A stretch of DNA of 64,000 bases from assembly GCA_020073215.1 (NCBI GenBank), contig JAIQFO010000001.1, forward strand, positions 62,001 to 126,000. Reading direction: 5' to 3'. This document shows, in pieces, positions 1 to 8,573 of the stretch. Under the pieces are notes generated by a model. It was given only the letters and a program-made list of their open reading frames with translations. It was not told the DNA's origin and ran no database searches. The stretch comes from Terriglobia bacterium (lineage in GTDB: Bacteria > Acidobacteriota > Terriglobia > Terriglobales > Acidobacteriaceae). Within the stretch, counting starts at the first letter, position 1; each line of letters opens with the position of its first letter. Position numbers and translations under genes: made by a program.

Positions 1-179
1 ATAAGGTTCGCAGCAGGGACTCTGCCAAGGCCACTATTTTCCACAGCATAGAGGAATGGGCGTGGACCGGAAGGGTAGTCGATCACCGCTGGGTTTTTTC
101 GCTGACCGTATCCGGCGATCGGGGTTGGGCGAAACGATTTTGTTCCGTTATAATTCAAAACACGCAATTCTGCCACGAT

Positions 180-256
180 GCGCCCGTAGCTCAATTGGAT
201 AGAGTGCTTGGCTACGAACCAAGAGGTTGGGAGTTCGATTCTCTCCGGGCGCACCA
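180..256 (+). tRNA. tRNA-Arg (anticodon ACG)
   Basis: A complete cloverleaf is visible: acceptor arms GCGCCCG and CGGGCGC, anticodon stem CTTGG/CCAAG around loop CTACGAA (anticodon ACG, whose A34 is normally edited to inosine), T-loop TTCGATT, and a genome-encoded CCA at 254-256. A TATAAT hexamer at 149-154 with TTGGGC at 125-130 (18 bp spacer) is a plausible promoter. Nothing else is recognisable in 1-179. Confidence 0.97.
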
Positions 257-308
257 GTTTTTCTCCGATCTGCACGGCCGAAGGGGCTCCGAACATGCGC
301 CCCCAAAA

Positions 309-1100
309 TCAAGTGCAACACAGAGTTTTCACCGTACTGGTGACCTGTTTGAAAGCTTCCGAAGCGGGATCAATCAGATCAAAGTGGCCTGCGTGCGGAA
401 TCTCCAGCAACTCCGCCAACTCGCCAGCCTTCTTTTTCTGTATGACGTAATCGCGGCTGAACTCCGGCGGCACTGTGTCATCTTCCCTGCCGTGGATTAG
501 CCACTGCCGAGCTTGCGGAATCCTGAGTTCCATCGGATCAGCTGCCCGGTAGTGCTCCGGCACCTGGTCGGGCTTGCCGCCCAGGAATTCCGCCACGGCG
601 TCATGACTCAGATGCAGCGCAAAACCTTTCTTTAGATCAACAACTCCGGCCAGCGAAATTACGCGACCGAGCGAAGGTTCGTGGGCCGCCAAACAAAGGG
701 CAAGCTGCCCGCCCGCCGAATGTCCCATCACCACCAACCGGTTCGGGTCCGCGTGGGATCGGGAATGCACTTGCTGAACAAAGCGGTAGGCCGACCGGAT
801 ATCCTCGAACGTTCCGGGCCATCCACCACCGGCATTGCCCACACGCCGGTATTCGAGGTTGAAAGTCGCGACCCCGGCCTTTCGCAGCGCTTCGCACAGG
901 TGTCCGGCGTGCTTGAGGTCATACTTCGACCGCCAATATCCCCCATGAATGTTCAGCAGAATGGAGTGTGGCCCCTTGGCGCGCGGCAGGCGCACTTCAA
1001 GAAATTGATTGGGGTCAGTGCCGTATGCCACCCGCTCATCGGGAGGGGGCTGCGGCTGGCTCAGAATGTCTTCTGCCGGCACAGATCGCTCTCTGGGCAA
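309..1100 (-). CDS. alpha/beta hydrolase, kynurenine formamidase/BD-FAE-like
   Basis: 263 aa serine hydrolase. The oxyanion motif HGGYW near residue 52 is typical of the kynurenine formamidase/BD-FAE branch. The nucleophile elbow GHSAGG lies near residue 126, an Asp in GREDD near 215 and the His in HAGHFD near 240 complete the triad. The start is TTG at 1100, only 2 bp after the stop of the upstream 82-aa gene, so the two are probably co-transcribed; no ATG is available before the nucleophile elbow. No signal peptide, so cytoplasmic. The substrate is unknown: there are no tryptophan-catabolism neighbours, so formamidase activity is only a family resemblance. Confidence 0.85.
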   Translation of the reverse strand: MPRERSVPAEDILSQPQPPPDERVAYGTDPNQFLEVRLPRAKGPHSILLNIHGGYWRSKYDLKHAGHLCEALRKAGVATFNLEYRRVGNAGGGWPGTFEDIRSAYRFVQQVHSRSHADPNRLVVMGHSAGGQLALCLAAHEPSLGRVISLAGVVDLKKGFALHLSHDAVAEFLGGKPDQVPEHYRAADPMELRIPQARQWLIHGREDDTVPPEFSRDYVIQKKKAGELAELLEIPHAGHFDLIDPASEAFKQVTSTVKTLCCT

Positions 1101-1102
1101 AG

Positions 1103-1351
1103 CTAGCCCTGCTTCAGCTTTAGCTTGCTCTTATTTTCTTCAATAAAAACCTTAAGATCGGGGACAGCCTCGAGCAGTCTCGTCCACTGTTCGTAGTAAA
1201 GCGTCACGGGAAAGCGGCCCAGGCCGTACACGCTGACGCCGCCCTTCTCACTGACGCGGAACTCCAAGGCTCCGCTTCGTTTCTTTGCCTCCACCTGTTT
1301 TTCCAGATCGGCAAGGCGAGCTTTTAGTTCTTCGTAACTGGGCTCTGTCAT
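1103..1351 (-). CDS. hypothetical protein, 82 aa, coiled-coil N-terminus
   Basis: Small charged protein starting MTEPSYEELKARLADLEKQ, a probable short coiled coil, followed by a segment reading EFRVSEKGGVSVYGLGRFPV and a lysine-rich tail. The ATG at 1351 is preceded by GAGGTG about 5 bp upstream, which decides this start over a longer frame. It is followed by the hydrolase after 2 bp. This type of small protein (SEKGGVSVYGLGRFPVTLY) is recognisable as a conserved hypothetical, but I cannot assign a function. Confidence 0.8.
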   Translation of the reverse strand: MTEPSYEELKARLADLEKQVEAKKRSGALEFRVSEKGGVSVYGLGRFPVTLYYEQWTRLLEAVPDLKVFIEENKSKLKLKQG

Positions 1352-1742
1352 GAATGCACCTCGAATGTCCTTTTTTATCATAGGGCGGCAACCGTGCGGC
1401 GGCAATCGCGGGGCGGCAGGGAGTTTCCGCCGCACCCAGACGTGGCAGTTCGTCATAAACACGTGTCAACGTAGAAGGGAGAAGGACACGCGGTGCGGTT
1501 TCGTTCCGGCTTAGCAGCGCCTCAAACCTCGAAGCAAGGGAGTTGGTCCTTGCGCAAAGATTCTGGATTCTGCTGCAGCGGTAGCTTCCGCTTAGGTGAA
1601 AAACTCTTCACCATCGCTCTTGGCCCGCGGACCATTCCTGCCATCTCTAGCTGCCACAAGTTGTTACGCCCCTCCCCGACGCCGGGAATGGAAGCGTAAA
1701 TGCTAAAATGACTGACAACCGATCCCGAGGGGAGAACACAGA
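1352..1742. other. intergenic region with one promoter-like site
   Basis: No convincing gene in either strand. An extended -10 element TGCTAAAAT ends at 1709 and probably serves the small membrane protein starting at 1743. Upstream of it I see no repeat or RNA fold worth naming. Confidence 0.5.
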
Positions 1743-1889
1743 ATGGCCAACAAGAGAAAGTCACTACTAGAAAGTTTGCCCTTGCTCGTGCTGCTGGGCC
1801 TGCTCGCTGGCGCCGTGGGAGGCTTGGGAGTGGGTATGATCCAGTTGCATTCAATGTCGGTGGCTTCATCTTCAGCCAGCGGCAAGTAG
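1743..1889 (+). CDS. small single-pass membrane protein, 48 aa
   Basis: Short gene reading MANKRKSLLESLPLLVLLG and continuing with one hydrophobic, glycine-rich helix (about residues 11-34) and a short serine-rich tail ending SGK. Support: a strong Shine-Dalgarno GAGGGGAG about 8 bp before ATG, an extended -10 (TGCTAAAAT) some 35 bp upstream, and a positively charged N-terminus before the helix, as expected for an inner-membrane microprotein. No family recognised. It converges with the PilZ gene. Confidence 0.6.
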   Translation: MANKRKSLLESLPLLVLLGLLAGAVGGLGVGMIQLHSMSVASSSASGK

Positions 1890-1920
1890 ACCTTGCCCCC
1901 GCGCGGATAGACCAGCCTGG

Positions 1921-2310
1921 TCAATCGCAGTCCCCCTTGCTGCAAACACCTATGCCCATGTTTTCCAGAGAGGACTCGACCTGTGCGATGCTCTCGTAAT
2001 CGGAATCATTCTCAGTAATGAATTCCAAGCCATAGGTGTAGCGTTGACGGTTCCGAACAAAGCACCGGACTCTGAGCGGTTGTCCAGAGCATGGTGGGGT
2101 GAATTCCACGGCGACCTGCGCCCCAATCTCCAGTTCAACTCTGCCAGACACCGCCATCCCTCCGCAGTTCAGGTCTGAACCGCGACCTTGGACCATGATG
2201 ACATTCGTCGGACCGTGTGTGACCACCTGAACGGGCACATCGGTCTTATAGCGCGGAAACCGTCTCCCCGTTGCTTGTGCCGGTTGTGGCGGGACAGCTT
2301 GAATCGCCAT
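1921..2310 (-). CDS. PilZ domain protein
   Basis: 129 aa. An RR motif in GRRFPRYKTDVPV and the later DLNCGGMAVSG (general form D/NxSxxG with Asn/Cys variation) mark a PilZ domain, the usual cyclic-di-GMP receptor fold; the canonical RxxxR is present as RRFPR, while the Ser of D/NxSxxG is replaced by Cys, so binding is likely but unproven. The start is taken at MAIQAVPPQ (ATG 2310), because the longer frame to 2526 adds residues without family resemblance. Single gene, no neighbouring cyclic-di-GMP enzymes. Confidence 0.75.
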   Translation of the reverse strand: MAIQAVPPQPAQATGRRFPRYKTDVPVQVVTHGPTNVIMVQGRGSDLNCGGMAVSGRVELEIGAQVAVEFTPPCSGQPLRVRCFVRNRQRYTYGLEFITENDSDYESIAQVESSLENMGIGVCSKGDCD

Positions 2311-2539
2311 CAGTGATGAACCCCAAGGTACAAGCGTATTCAATCGCAACGACTCTCGGAAGGTCACAAAAGTAGCAGAAAGCCTTTGTCCGATTACCGA
2401 GCCGCGGCCTCCAGTTTCCTGATGTTGGGCCAGCCTGACCATTGCGCCAGCAATTCTCAATGAGTCTAATCGGGTTACAACAGGCCGGGTACAAGTGTAG
2501 ACGGGGATCTTTCGCCAACAAACCAAGTGTTTGGAAAGA

Positions 2540-2614
2540 TGGAGCGGGAGACCGGGATCGAACCGGCGACATCCAGCTTGGGAAGCTGGCGTTCTACCGC
2601 TGAACTACTCCCGC
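2540..2614 (-). tRNA. tRNA-Gly (anticodon CCC)
   Basis: On the minus strand: acceptor GCGGGAG/CTCCCGC, D-arm GTTCAGCGGTAGAAC, anticodon stem CCAGC/GCTGG with loop TTCCCAA (anticodon CCC), T-loop TTCGATC, discriminator T and encoded CCA. Reads GGG codons. Confidence 0.97.
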
Positions 2615-2768
2615 TCAACTTCGCTAGATTACCATCCCACCTTATCCAAGACAACGGTCACTGACCGCTACCCGACAATGCCACCGGCGGTTGCGTTTCG
2701 CGCGCTCTCTTCGTAAGATTCCCGCTCGGACGTGCATCCGTACGACACAGCGCGCCGCAGGAGTTGTC

Positions 2769-4424
2769 ATGGCCACCGATTCCCTCTCGTCCAAGAAAAA
2801 CTCGCGACGCAATTTCCTTCGCACCGGGGTGACCGCGACTCTGGCCACTGCGGTTTGTCCGTCGCCAGGCTCGGCCCGCGTGGGCGATTCTGCACCTGCG
2901 GCTGCGCCGACCGTCGCTGTCAAAGACTTCGAACTCGACGAAATCACGATTGACGACGCCCAGAAGGCACTCCAGTCCGGCCAATATTCCTCCCGCTCCT
3001 TAACCGAGAAATACCTGGCGCGCATTCAGGAGATCGACAAAGCCGGACCCATGGTCAACTCCGTGATCGAGCTGAACCCGGACGCACTCCAGATCGCCGA
3101 CGCCCTCGACCATGAACGCAAGTCGAAAGGGCCGCGTGGACCGCTTCATGGCATTCCGGTCCTCATCAAGGACAACATCGATACCGGGGATCGTATGAAC
3201 ACGACGGCGGGTTCGCTGGCGCTGCTCGGCTCTCGTCCTGCGAACGACGCTTTCGTCGCCGCGCGGTTGCGCGCGGCCGGCGCCGTGATCCTGGGCAAAA
3301 CCAATCTTAGCGAGTGGGCCAACATTCGCTCCAGTCACTCCACCAGCGGATGGAGCGGCCGCGGCGGGTTGACTCGCAACCCTTATGCGCTCGACCGCAA
3401 TCCCTGTGGATCGAGCTCCGGGACTGGAGCTGCCGTCTCGGCGAATCTCTGCGTTGCCGGCGTGGGCACGGAGACAGACGGATCGGTCGTCTGTCCCGCG
3501 TCTGCAAACGGTGTGGCGGGACTTAAACCTACGGTTGGACTGGTCAGCCGCAGCGGCATTGTTCCGATCTCGCACAGCCAGGACACTGCGGGTCCGATGG
3601 CTCGCACCGTGCGCGATGTCGCCATTCTTCTCGGAGCGATGGCGGGCGCCGATCCCCAAGACTTCGCGACCGCTGACAGTCAGGGCAAGCGGTCAACCGA
3701 TTACACAAAGTTCCTTGATCCCGCGGGACTCAAAGGCGCGCGCCTGGGAGTGGTGCGCAAGTATTTCGGCTTCAACGATGCGGTTGACCAGCTAATGGAC
3801 TCGTTCATCGGCGACATGAAGCGCGCTGGCGCGGAGATCGTCGATCCCGCCGACATTCCGACCATTGGCAAGTTCGACGAAAGCGAACTCACCGTCTTCT
3901 ACTATGAACTCAAGGCCGACCTGGCCGAGTATCTGGCTCGCCGCGACAGTTCCTCGATCAAGGGATTGAAGGATGTGATTGAGTTCAACGAGCGCAATCG
4001 CGCGCGCGAAATGCCCTACTTCGGGCAGGACATCTTTCTTAAGTCGGAACCGAAGGGGCCGCTCAGCACGAAGGAGTATCTCGATGCCCTGGCCCTGAAT
4101 CGCCAACTCAGTCGAACAGAAGGCATCGACTTCGTCATGGACAAGTTCAAACTCGACGCGCTCCTCGCTCCCACCGGAGGTCCCGCCTGGATCACCGATC
4201 TGATTAATGGCGATCACGCTGCCGGAGGCAGTTCGAGCGCCGCCGCCGTTGCCGGCTATCCCAATATCAACGTAACGGCCGGATACCTCTGGGGACTCCC
4301 GGTCGGCATCTCGTTCTTTGGACGCGCCTGGAGCGAGCCTACCTTGCTGAAGATTGCCTACGGGTTCGAGCAGTTGACGAAAGCGCGTCAGAAACCGCAT
4401 TTCCTGCCCACGATGACCGTGTAG
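2769..4424 (+). CDS. amidase signature family protein with Tat signal
   Basis: 551 aa. The N-terminus carries a twin-arginine signal (SRRNFLRTGVTATL), so export in a folded state is expected. The amidase-signature core follows: catalytic Lys in GIPVLIKDNID, the Gly/Ser-rich GSSSGTGAAV and the nucleophile Ser in GTETDGSVV (Ser-cisSer-Lys triad). Closest to the exported glutamyl-tRNA amidotransferase-A-like amidases; without GatB/GatC neighbours it is more likely a catabolic or cell-wall amidase. The ATG at 2769 is chosen because AGGAG lies 6 bp upstream and the Tat motif begins directly; the frame is open further upstream. Its TAG stop lies inside a palindromic repeat (4421-4498). Confidence 0.9.
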   Translation: MATDSLSSKKNSRRNFLRTGVTATLATAVCPSPGSARVGDSAPAAAPTVAVKDFELDEITIDDAQKALQSGQYSSRSLTEKYLARIQEIDKAGPMVNSVIELNPDALQIADALDHERKSKGPRGPLHGIPVLIKDNIDTGDRMNTTAGSLALLGSRPANDAFVAARLRAAGAVILGKTNLSEWANIRSSHSTSGWSGRGGLTRNPYALDRNPCGSSSGTGAAVSANLCVAGVGTETDGSVVCPASANGVAGLKPTVGLVSRSGIVPISHSQDTAGPMARTVRDVAILLGAMAGADPQDFATADSQGKRSTDYTKFLDPAGLKGARLGVVRKYFGFNDAVDQLMDSFIGDMKRAGAEIVDPADIPTIGKFDESELTVFYYELKADLAEYLARRDSSSIKGLKDVIEFNERNRAREMPYFGQDIFLKSEPKGPLSTKEYLDALALNRQLSRTEGIDFVMDKFKLDALLAPTGGPAWITDLINGDHAAGGSSSAAAVAGYPNINVTAGYLWGLPVGISFFGRAWSEPTLLKIAYGFEQLTKARQKPHFLPTMTV

Positions 4425-4498
4425 AGACGGGGCTTGCCCCGTCTTCCTTTGTGCTCGCTCTCTCTAGGCGGCGGAGACGCGGCAAGCCGCGTCTCTAC
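4421..4498. repeat. family A double-hairpin repeat, copy 1
   Basis: Outer arms GTAGAGACG and CGTCTCTAC enclose two hairpins, GACGGGGCTTGCCCCGTC and GACGCGGCAAGCCGCGTC. It overlaps the last codon of the amidase and supplies its stop codon. Same family at 5943, 12043, 14041, 26332, 45198 and 63114. Confidence 0.85.
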
Positions 4499-4527
4499 AA
4501 GGAATGAGCGCTATGGCAGGACGTGCA

Positions 4528-5442
4528 CTAGCGCTGCGCTGTGGGCTCTGGGCTCGGAGACTTATCGAGACTCGGCTTGTCCTGTGGCACTTTGCCGGGA
4601 ACGACGGGCCCGACGGGCGCAAGCGGCGGCTGGCTCGGTGCTGGCAGTAACGACGCCGGACTAGCAAACAGCGGATCGGGCAGCGAATCGGGCGCCGCCT
4701 GCGCTTGCGCGGGGCGGATTCCCTTCGCCTCCACGATCGACCATCGCCAATCTTCATCGGGGCCGGGAGTGATCCCGATATTCTCGTGAAACGCGGTGGT
4801 GCTGAAGGGTTTGGCCTCGGCTTTGAGGTGATAGAGGAGGGTCACGTCGGAACGCCGCTCGACGGCGACGGGCACTGTGGCCTCGGCGGCGGGAATTACA
4901 CGCGCCCGCGCCGCCACCTCGGCATTTTCTCCGGGCTTGCGTTCCAGCGTGAGGCCCACCGTAATTTCGCGCAGATCCCAGTCAGTTCCATTGAATATTT
5001 CCAACTGCAGACTCTCGTCCTGAATCGAACCGGGGCCGTCGATCTTGAGCAACTCGGTCAGCGGCACATCTTCTATGAGGACGGGCTTGATCAGCAGCGC
5101 ACTGGCGCGAGCGTTGAACGAGAGACTGCAGGTTACATCCGGTGACGATACCTTGAGGGTATTGCCGGAGGGGTCAATCGAAAAGACGGTCTTATCCGAT
5201 TTCACCGGCCTTGCCTTTTTGGCGTTGTCCATGACCTGGGTCAGATTGTCGTTGTCGATCACGGTGCGGGCCGGGTCTGGCGTTGCTTGAGGCTGCTGCT
5301 GTGCTCGGTTTCTGCGCTGGTCGCGTGCGAAGTCGCCCAGCGAAGGGGCGTCATCTTGTGCCGAAGCGGCGAACGGGCAGAGCAACGCCAGGAGCAGCGC
5401 AACGGAAGCAACCCACGGCAAGGTGAGGAATCTGGATCGCAT
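4528..5442 (-). CDS. exported hypothetical protein, proline-rich C-terminus
   Basis: 304 aa starting MRSRFLTLPWVASVALLLAL, a clear Sec signal peptide ending near AASAQD. The mature part has a Gln/Arg-rich linker, then a beta-rich region with LEIFNGTDWDLREITVGLTL, resembling the conserved exported domain of unknown function that describes relations between nouns of surface proteins only loosely; I do not recognise a catalytic motif. The C-terminal 60 residues are Pro/Ala/Ser-rich and probably disordered. The start at 5442 is chosen for the signal peptide; the frame continues to 5598 without family support. Confidence 0.75.
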   Translation of the reverse strand: MRSRFLTLPWVASVALLLALLCPFAASAQDDAPSLGDFARDQRRNRAQQQPQATPDPARTVIDNDNLTQVMDNAKKARPVKSDKTVFSIDPSGNTLKVSSPDVTCSLSFNARASALLIKPVLIEDVPLTELLKIDGPGSIQDESLQLEIFNGTDWDLREITVGLTLERKPGENAEVAARARVIPAAEATVPVAVERRSDVTLLYHLKAEAKPFSTTAFHENIGITPGPDEDWRWSIVEAKGIRPAQAQAAPDSLPDPLFASPASLLPAPSQPPLAPVGPVVPGKVPQDKPSLDKSPSPEPTAQR

Positions 5443-5661
5443 GATCTCGGTCGTTGAGCGGTACGTGTTGAGCGGCACGCGCCCAGCGCGTCCACAAGGA
5501 AAGTTTAGGCGAGATGGGATGGAAAAGAAGTTACCGGAGGGACACGGCGGTACTAGCACTTCCGGAGTTGGTAAGAAATATGGATGGGGCCAGGGCATGA
5601 ACGCGCTCAGATCGAAGCGCCGCGCAACGGGGCGCGCCCATGCCCTTTTACCCAGTGACGC

Positions 5662-5784
5662 TTACAGCAGGCCAGAGGTACGAAAACGGGAAACCGGATC
5701 GGTTATTTGCATGGGCTGACGCTTAAAAACCCAGCGCGCCACCGCAATTCCCAATGCCGCATAAGCCAGATGCCAGAGTTTCAT
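5662..5784 (-). CDS. small membrane-anchored protein, 40 aa
   Basis: Reads MKLWHLAYAALGIAVARWVF, then a short polar tail ending SGLL. One hydrophobic helix (residues 3-20) followed by basic residues. A strong Shine-Dalgarno GGGGAG lies 7 bp before the ATG. It is too short for ordinary gene callers, and no family is recognised. It lies between the exported protein (start 5442) and mnmA (stop 6021), all on the minus strand. Confidence 0.5.
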   Translation of the reverse strand: MKLWHLAYAALGIAVARWVFKRQPMQITDPVSRFRTSGLL

Positions 5785-5942
5785 GATCGCTCCCCACGCC
5801 GGACCTTTATCGGGGAGAGACTACGAAGGTCCCGTCGTGAACTAACCCTACCGCTGCTCTATCGGCAGGTCTAGGCCACGAAGGTGCTACGAGATCACAC
5901 AAAAGTACTGGTTAGTAACCAGGCGAAGTAATCAAAACACGT

Positions 5943-6008
5943 GTAGAGACGGGGCTTGCCCCGTCTCCGCAGCGAACAAGGCCGAGCCGCGGCAAGCCGT
6001 GTCTCTAC
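5943..6008. repeat. family A double-hairpin repeat, copy 2
   Basis: Contains GACGGGGCTTGCCCCGTC and a second hairpin around GCGGCAAGCCG, closed by GTAGAGAC/GTCTCTAC. It lies 12 bp downstream of the mnmA stop. Confidence 0.85.
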
Positions 6009-6020
6009 CTAGAAACTTGT

Positions 6021-7139
6021 TCAGGAGTTTTCGATCCAACCGCCGCCCACGACGATATCCCCATCGTAAAAGACGGCGGCCTGCCCGGGGGTAATGGCGC
6101 GCTGCGGCTCGTCAAAGGTAGCTCGGATTTCGTCCGGCCCGGCAGATTCAATCACGGCCGGCGCGGGCTGATGCTTGTGGCGGATCTTCACCGCAACGCG
6201 CATAGGCTCCCGCAGCGCGGCCGTTGAAATCAGGTTCACCCGCCGAGCCAGCAGAGTCCGCGAGTAGAGCTCCTCGTCTTTGCCGACCACGACCTGCCGC
6301 GTGTCGTTCTTAATCTGGATCACATACAGAGGGGATCCGGTGGCAACCCCGAGTCCCTTGCGCTGACCGACGGTGAAGTTGTGAACGCCCAAGTGCTCGC
6401 CGATCACCTTGCCGTCGCTGGTGACCATCTCGCCGGTAATCTCCCCCGGCGTTTCTCCCTGCTCGGCGAGGTAGGCTTCAAGAAAGCGCTTGTAATCGCC
6501 TCCTGGAACAAAGCAGATTTCCTGCGAGTCGGGCTTTTCGGCAATCAGCAGGCTGTGCTTACGGGCCAGTTCCCGCACTTCCGGCTTGGTCATGCCGCCG
6601 AGCGGAAACAGAGTTCGGCTCAACTGCTCTTGTGTCAGGCCGAAGAGGAAGTACGTCTGGTCTTTCGACTTGTCGGCGGGACGCTTCAGCAGCCAACGCC
6701 GGAGTGGCTCATCGAACATGACTTGGGCGTAATGTCCCGTGGCAATCTTATCGGCGCCAATCTGTTGTGCCACAACAAGAAGCTGGTCAAACTTCAAGTG
6801 ATTGTTGCAGAGGCTGCACGGGATCGGCGTACGCCCGGCCAGATACTCCTCGACGAAAGGCCGCACCACCTCACGCTCGAAGCGCTCTTCATGATTGACC
6901 ACGTAGTAAGGGATGCCCAGGGTCTCGGCAACGCGCCGGGCATCGTAAACGTCGTCGATCGAACAGCAGCGGCCCTGGACGGATTCGGGCATGCCTGCGT
7001 GTCCGGCAAGACGGCGCTGGTTCCAGAGCTGCATGGTCAGGCCGATGACGTTGCGCCCTTCGGCGCGCAGCATGGCCGCAACGGCCGAGGAGTCGACTCC
7101 TCCCGACATGGCAACGGCGATGGTTTCGGAATTCAGCAT
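6021..7139 (-). CDS. mnmA: tRNA-specific 2-thiouridylase MnmA
   Basis: 372 aa, normal family length. It transfers sulfur to U34 of tRNA-Lys, -Glu and -Gln using ATP and a persulfide relay. Visible: the PP-loop SGGVDSS (residues 12-18), the catalytic Cys111 in CSLCNNHLKF, the second Cys209 in SQEICFVPGGDY, and GHYAQV in the nucleotide-binding region. The ATG has AAGGG about 6 bp upstream. The sulfur donor, a cysteine desulfurase, is encoded immediately upstream on the same strand (37 bp gap), so the two genes form a natural tRNA-thiolation unit. Confidence 0.97.
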   Translation of the reverse strand: MLNSETIAVAMSGGVDSSAVAAMLRAEGRNVIGLTMQLWNQRRLAGHAGMPESVQGRCCSIDDVYDARRVAETLGIPYYVVNHEERFEREVVRPFVEEYLAGRTPIPCSLCNNHLKFDQLLVVAQQIGADKIATGHYAQVMFDEPLRRWLLKRPADKSKDQTYFLFGLTQEQLSRTLFPLGGMTKPEVRELARKHSLLIAEKPDSQEICFVPGGDYKRFLEAYLAEQGETPGEITGEMVTSDGKVIGEHLGVHNFTVGQRKGLGVATGSPLYVIQIKNDTRQVVVGKDEELYSRTLLARRVNLISTAALREPMRVAVKIRHKHQPAPAVIESAGPDEIRATFDEPQRAITPGQAAVFYDGDIVVGGGWIENS

Positions 7140-7176
7140 CTAGCCCTTAGCAGTTAGCAATTAGCTCAAACCGAGT

Positions 7177-8355
7177 TCATGTCGCAAGTTTGCGGGACAC
7201 CACGCCAGCCCCGGCCCACACCGGCGACAACTCCCGAAGACGCGCAACCGTCTCCGGAATCAGTCCCAACGCGAAGTCCACATCCTCCGGCGTATTTTGC
7301 TTCCCGAGACTGAAGCGAATGCTGGCTTTCGCGCGATCGGGACGCAGCCCCATCGCAGTCAGTACGTGTGAGGGTTCGATCGCCCCCGAAGAGCACGCGG
7401 CGCCAGTCGAGACCGCCAGTCCCTTCAAGTCGAGCGCGATCACCAGCGCCTCGCCTTCGATGCCATCAAAATAAATGTTGGTCGTGTTCGGCAGGCGCGG
7501 CGCGCCTTCGCCGTTTAACCCCGTCGCTTCGATCTCGAGCAGTTCCCTTTCCAGACGGTCGCGCTCGGTCGCCATTTTCAAGTCGTCGCCACGTTCCAGG
7601 CCAGCGCGGGCTAACTCCGCTGCCTTGCCTAATCCAACGATGCCCGGGACGTTCTCCGTCCCGGCGCGGCGCGAGCGTTCATGGCTCCCGCCATAAAGCA
7701 TCGGCTCGATCTGAGTTCCCTTGCGAACGTAGAGCGCGCCCACCCCTTGCGGCCCGTGAAGCTTGTGGCCGGAGATGGTCAGCAGATCGCACTCGATTTG
7801 GTTGACATCGATCGGGATCTTCCCCGCTGCCTGTACCGCGTCGGTGTGGAAGTAAATATCGGCCTGGGCGGCAATCTTCCCAATTTCCGCGGCAGGTTCG
7901 ACGACGCCGGTTTCGTTGTTGGCGAGCATGATCGTGATCAGCTTCGTATGGGGCCGAATCGCGCGCCGCACGTCCGCCGGATCCAACCGGCCGCGCCCAT
8001 CCACGGAAATGTAGGTGACATCGCATCCCTTGGAGGCGAGATGCTTGCAGGCATTGAGGACGGCGTGATGTTCTACGGTCGAGGTGATGACGTGGTCGCC
8101 CGGCCGCGCCAGGCCAAATATCGCAAGATTGTCGGCCTCCGTACCGCCGCTGGTAAACACGAGTTCGGAGGCGCGGCAGCCCACCAGGGCGGCCACGGAT
8201 TCGCGAGCGCACTCAACCGCAGCCCGCGTCTCCTGTCCATGATGGTGGATGGACGACGCGTTGCCAAAGTGATCGCCAAAGTACGGCCGCATGGCCTCCA
8301 GAACCTCGGGGAGCACCGGGGTCGTAGCGTTGTTATCGAGATAGACCCGGCTCAT
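7177..8355 (-). CDS. cysteine desulfurase (IscS/NifS class)
   Basis: 392 aa PLP enzyme that converts cysteine to alanine and hands a persulfide to acceptors. Visible: PLP lysine K198 in SGHKLHGPQG, the conserved HH in VEHHAVL, and the catalytic loop Cys321 in STGAACSSG, typical of the group I IscS/NifS type. No scaffold (iscU) or iscR gene follows; the partner here is mnmA. No Shine-Dalgarno is visible: a TACAAT -10-like hexamer (8369-8364) ends 8 bp before the ATG, so the transcript may be leaderless or nearly so. Confidence 0.95.
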   Translation of the reverse strand: MSRVYLDNNATTPVLPEVLEAMRPYFGDHFGNASSIHHHGQETRAAVECARESVAALVGCRASELVFTSGGTEADNLAIFGLARPGDHVITSTVEHHAVLNACKHLASKGCDVTYISVDGRGRLDPADVRRAIRPHTKLITIMLANNETGVVEPAAEIGKIAAQADIYFHTDAVQAAGKIPIDVNQIECDLLTISGHKLHGPQGVGALYVRKGTQIEPMLYGGSHERSRRAGTENVPGIVGLGKAAELARAGLERGDDLKMATERDRLERELLEIEATGLNGEGAPRLPNTTNIYFDGIEGEALVIALDLKGLAVSTGAACSSGAIEPSHVLTAMGLRPDRAKASIRFSLGKQNTPEDVDFALGLIPETVARLRELSPVWAGAGVVSRKLAT

Positions 8356-8573
8356 TAGTTTCTATTGTACCGATGCCGTGGGAGGTTGACAGGCTGCGCG
8401 AGGCAAGCTGACCGGTCATGGCTCGAGCCCGCGGCACCGGTTGACGTTTGCTCACCGCTGCCGTCTCACTATTGGCCGGGAAGTGCGCACGGCGTAGACT
8501 AATCGGTGCTTCTTGTTGCCCATTCGAAACCGTGCACCTCTGGCAGAATCCCCAAAATAATTCGGAGAAATTC

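Noticed and set aside
4421-4498. Rho-independent terminator
   Set aside because: Strong hairpins, but no T-run follows; a role as a terminator is not shown, so it is listed as a repeat.
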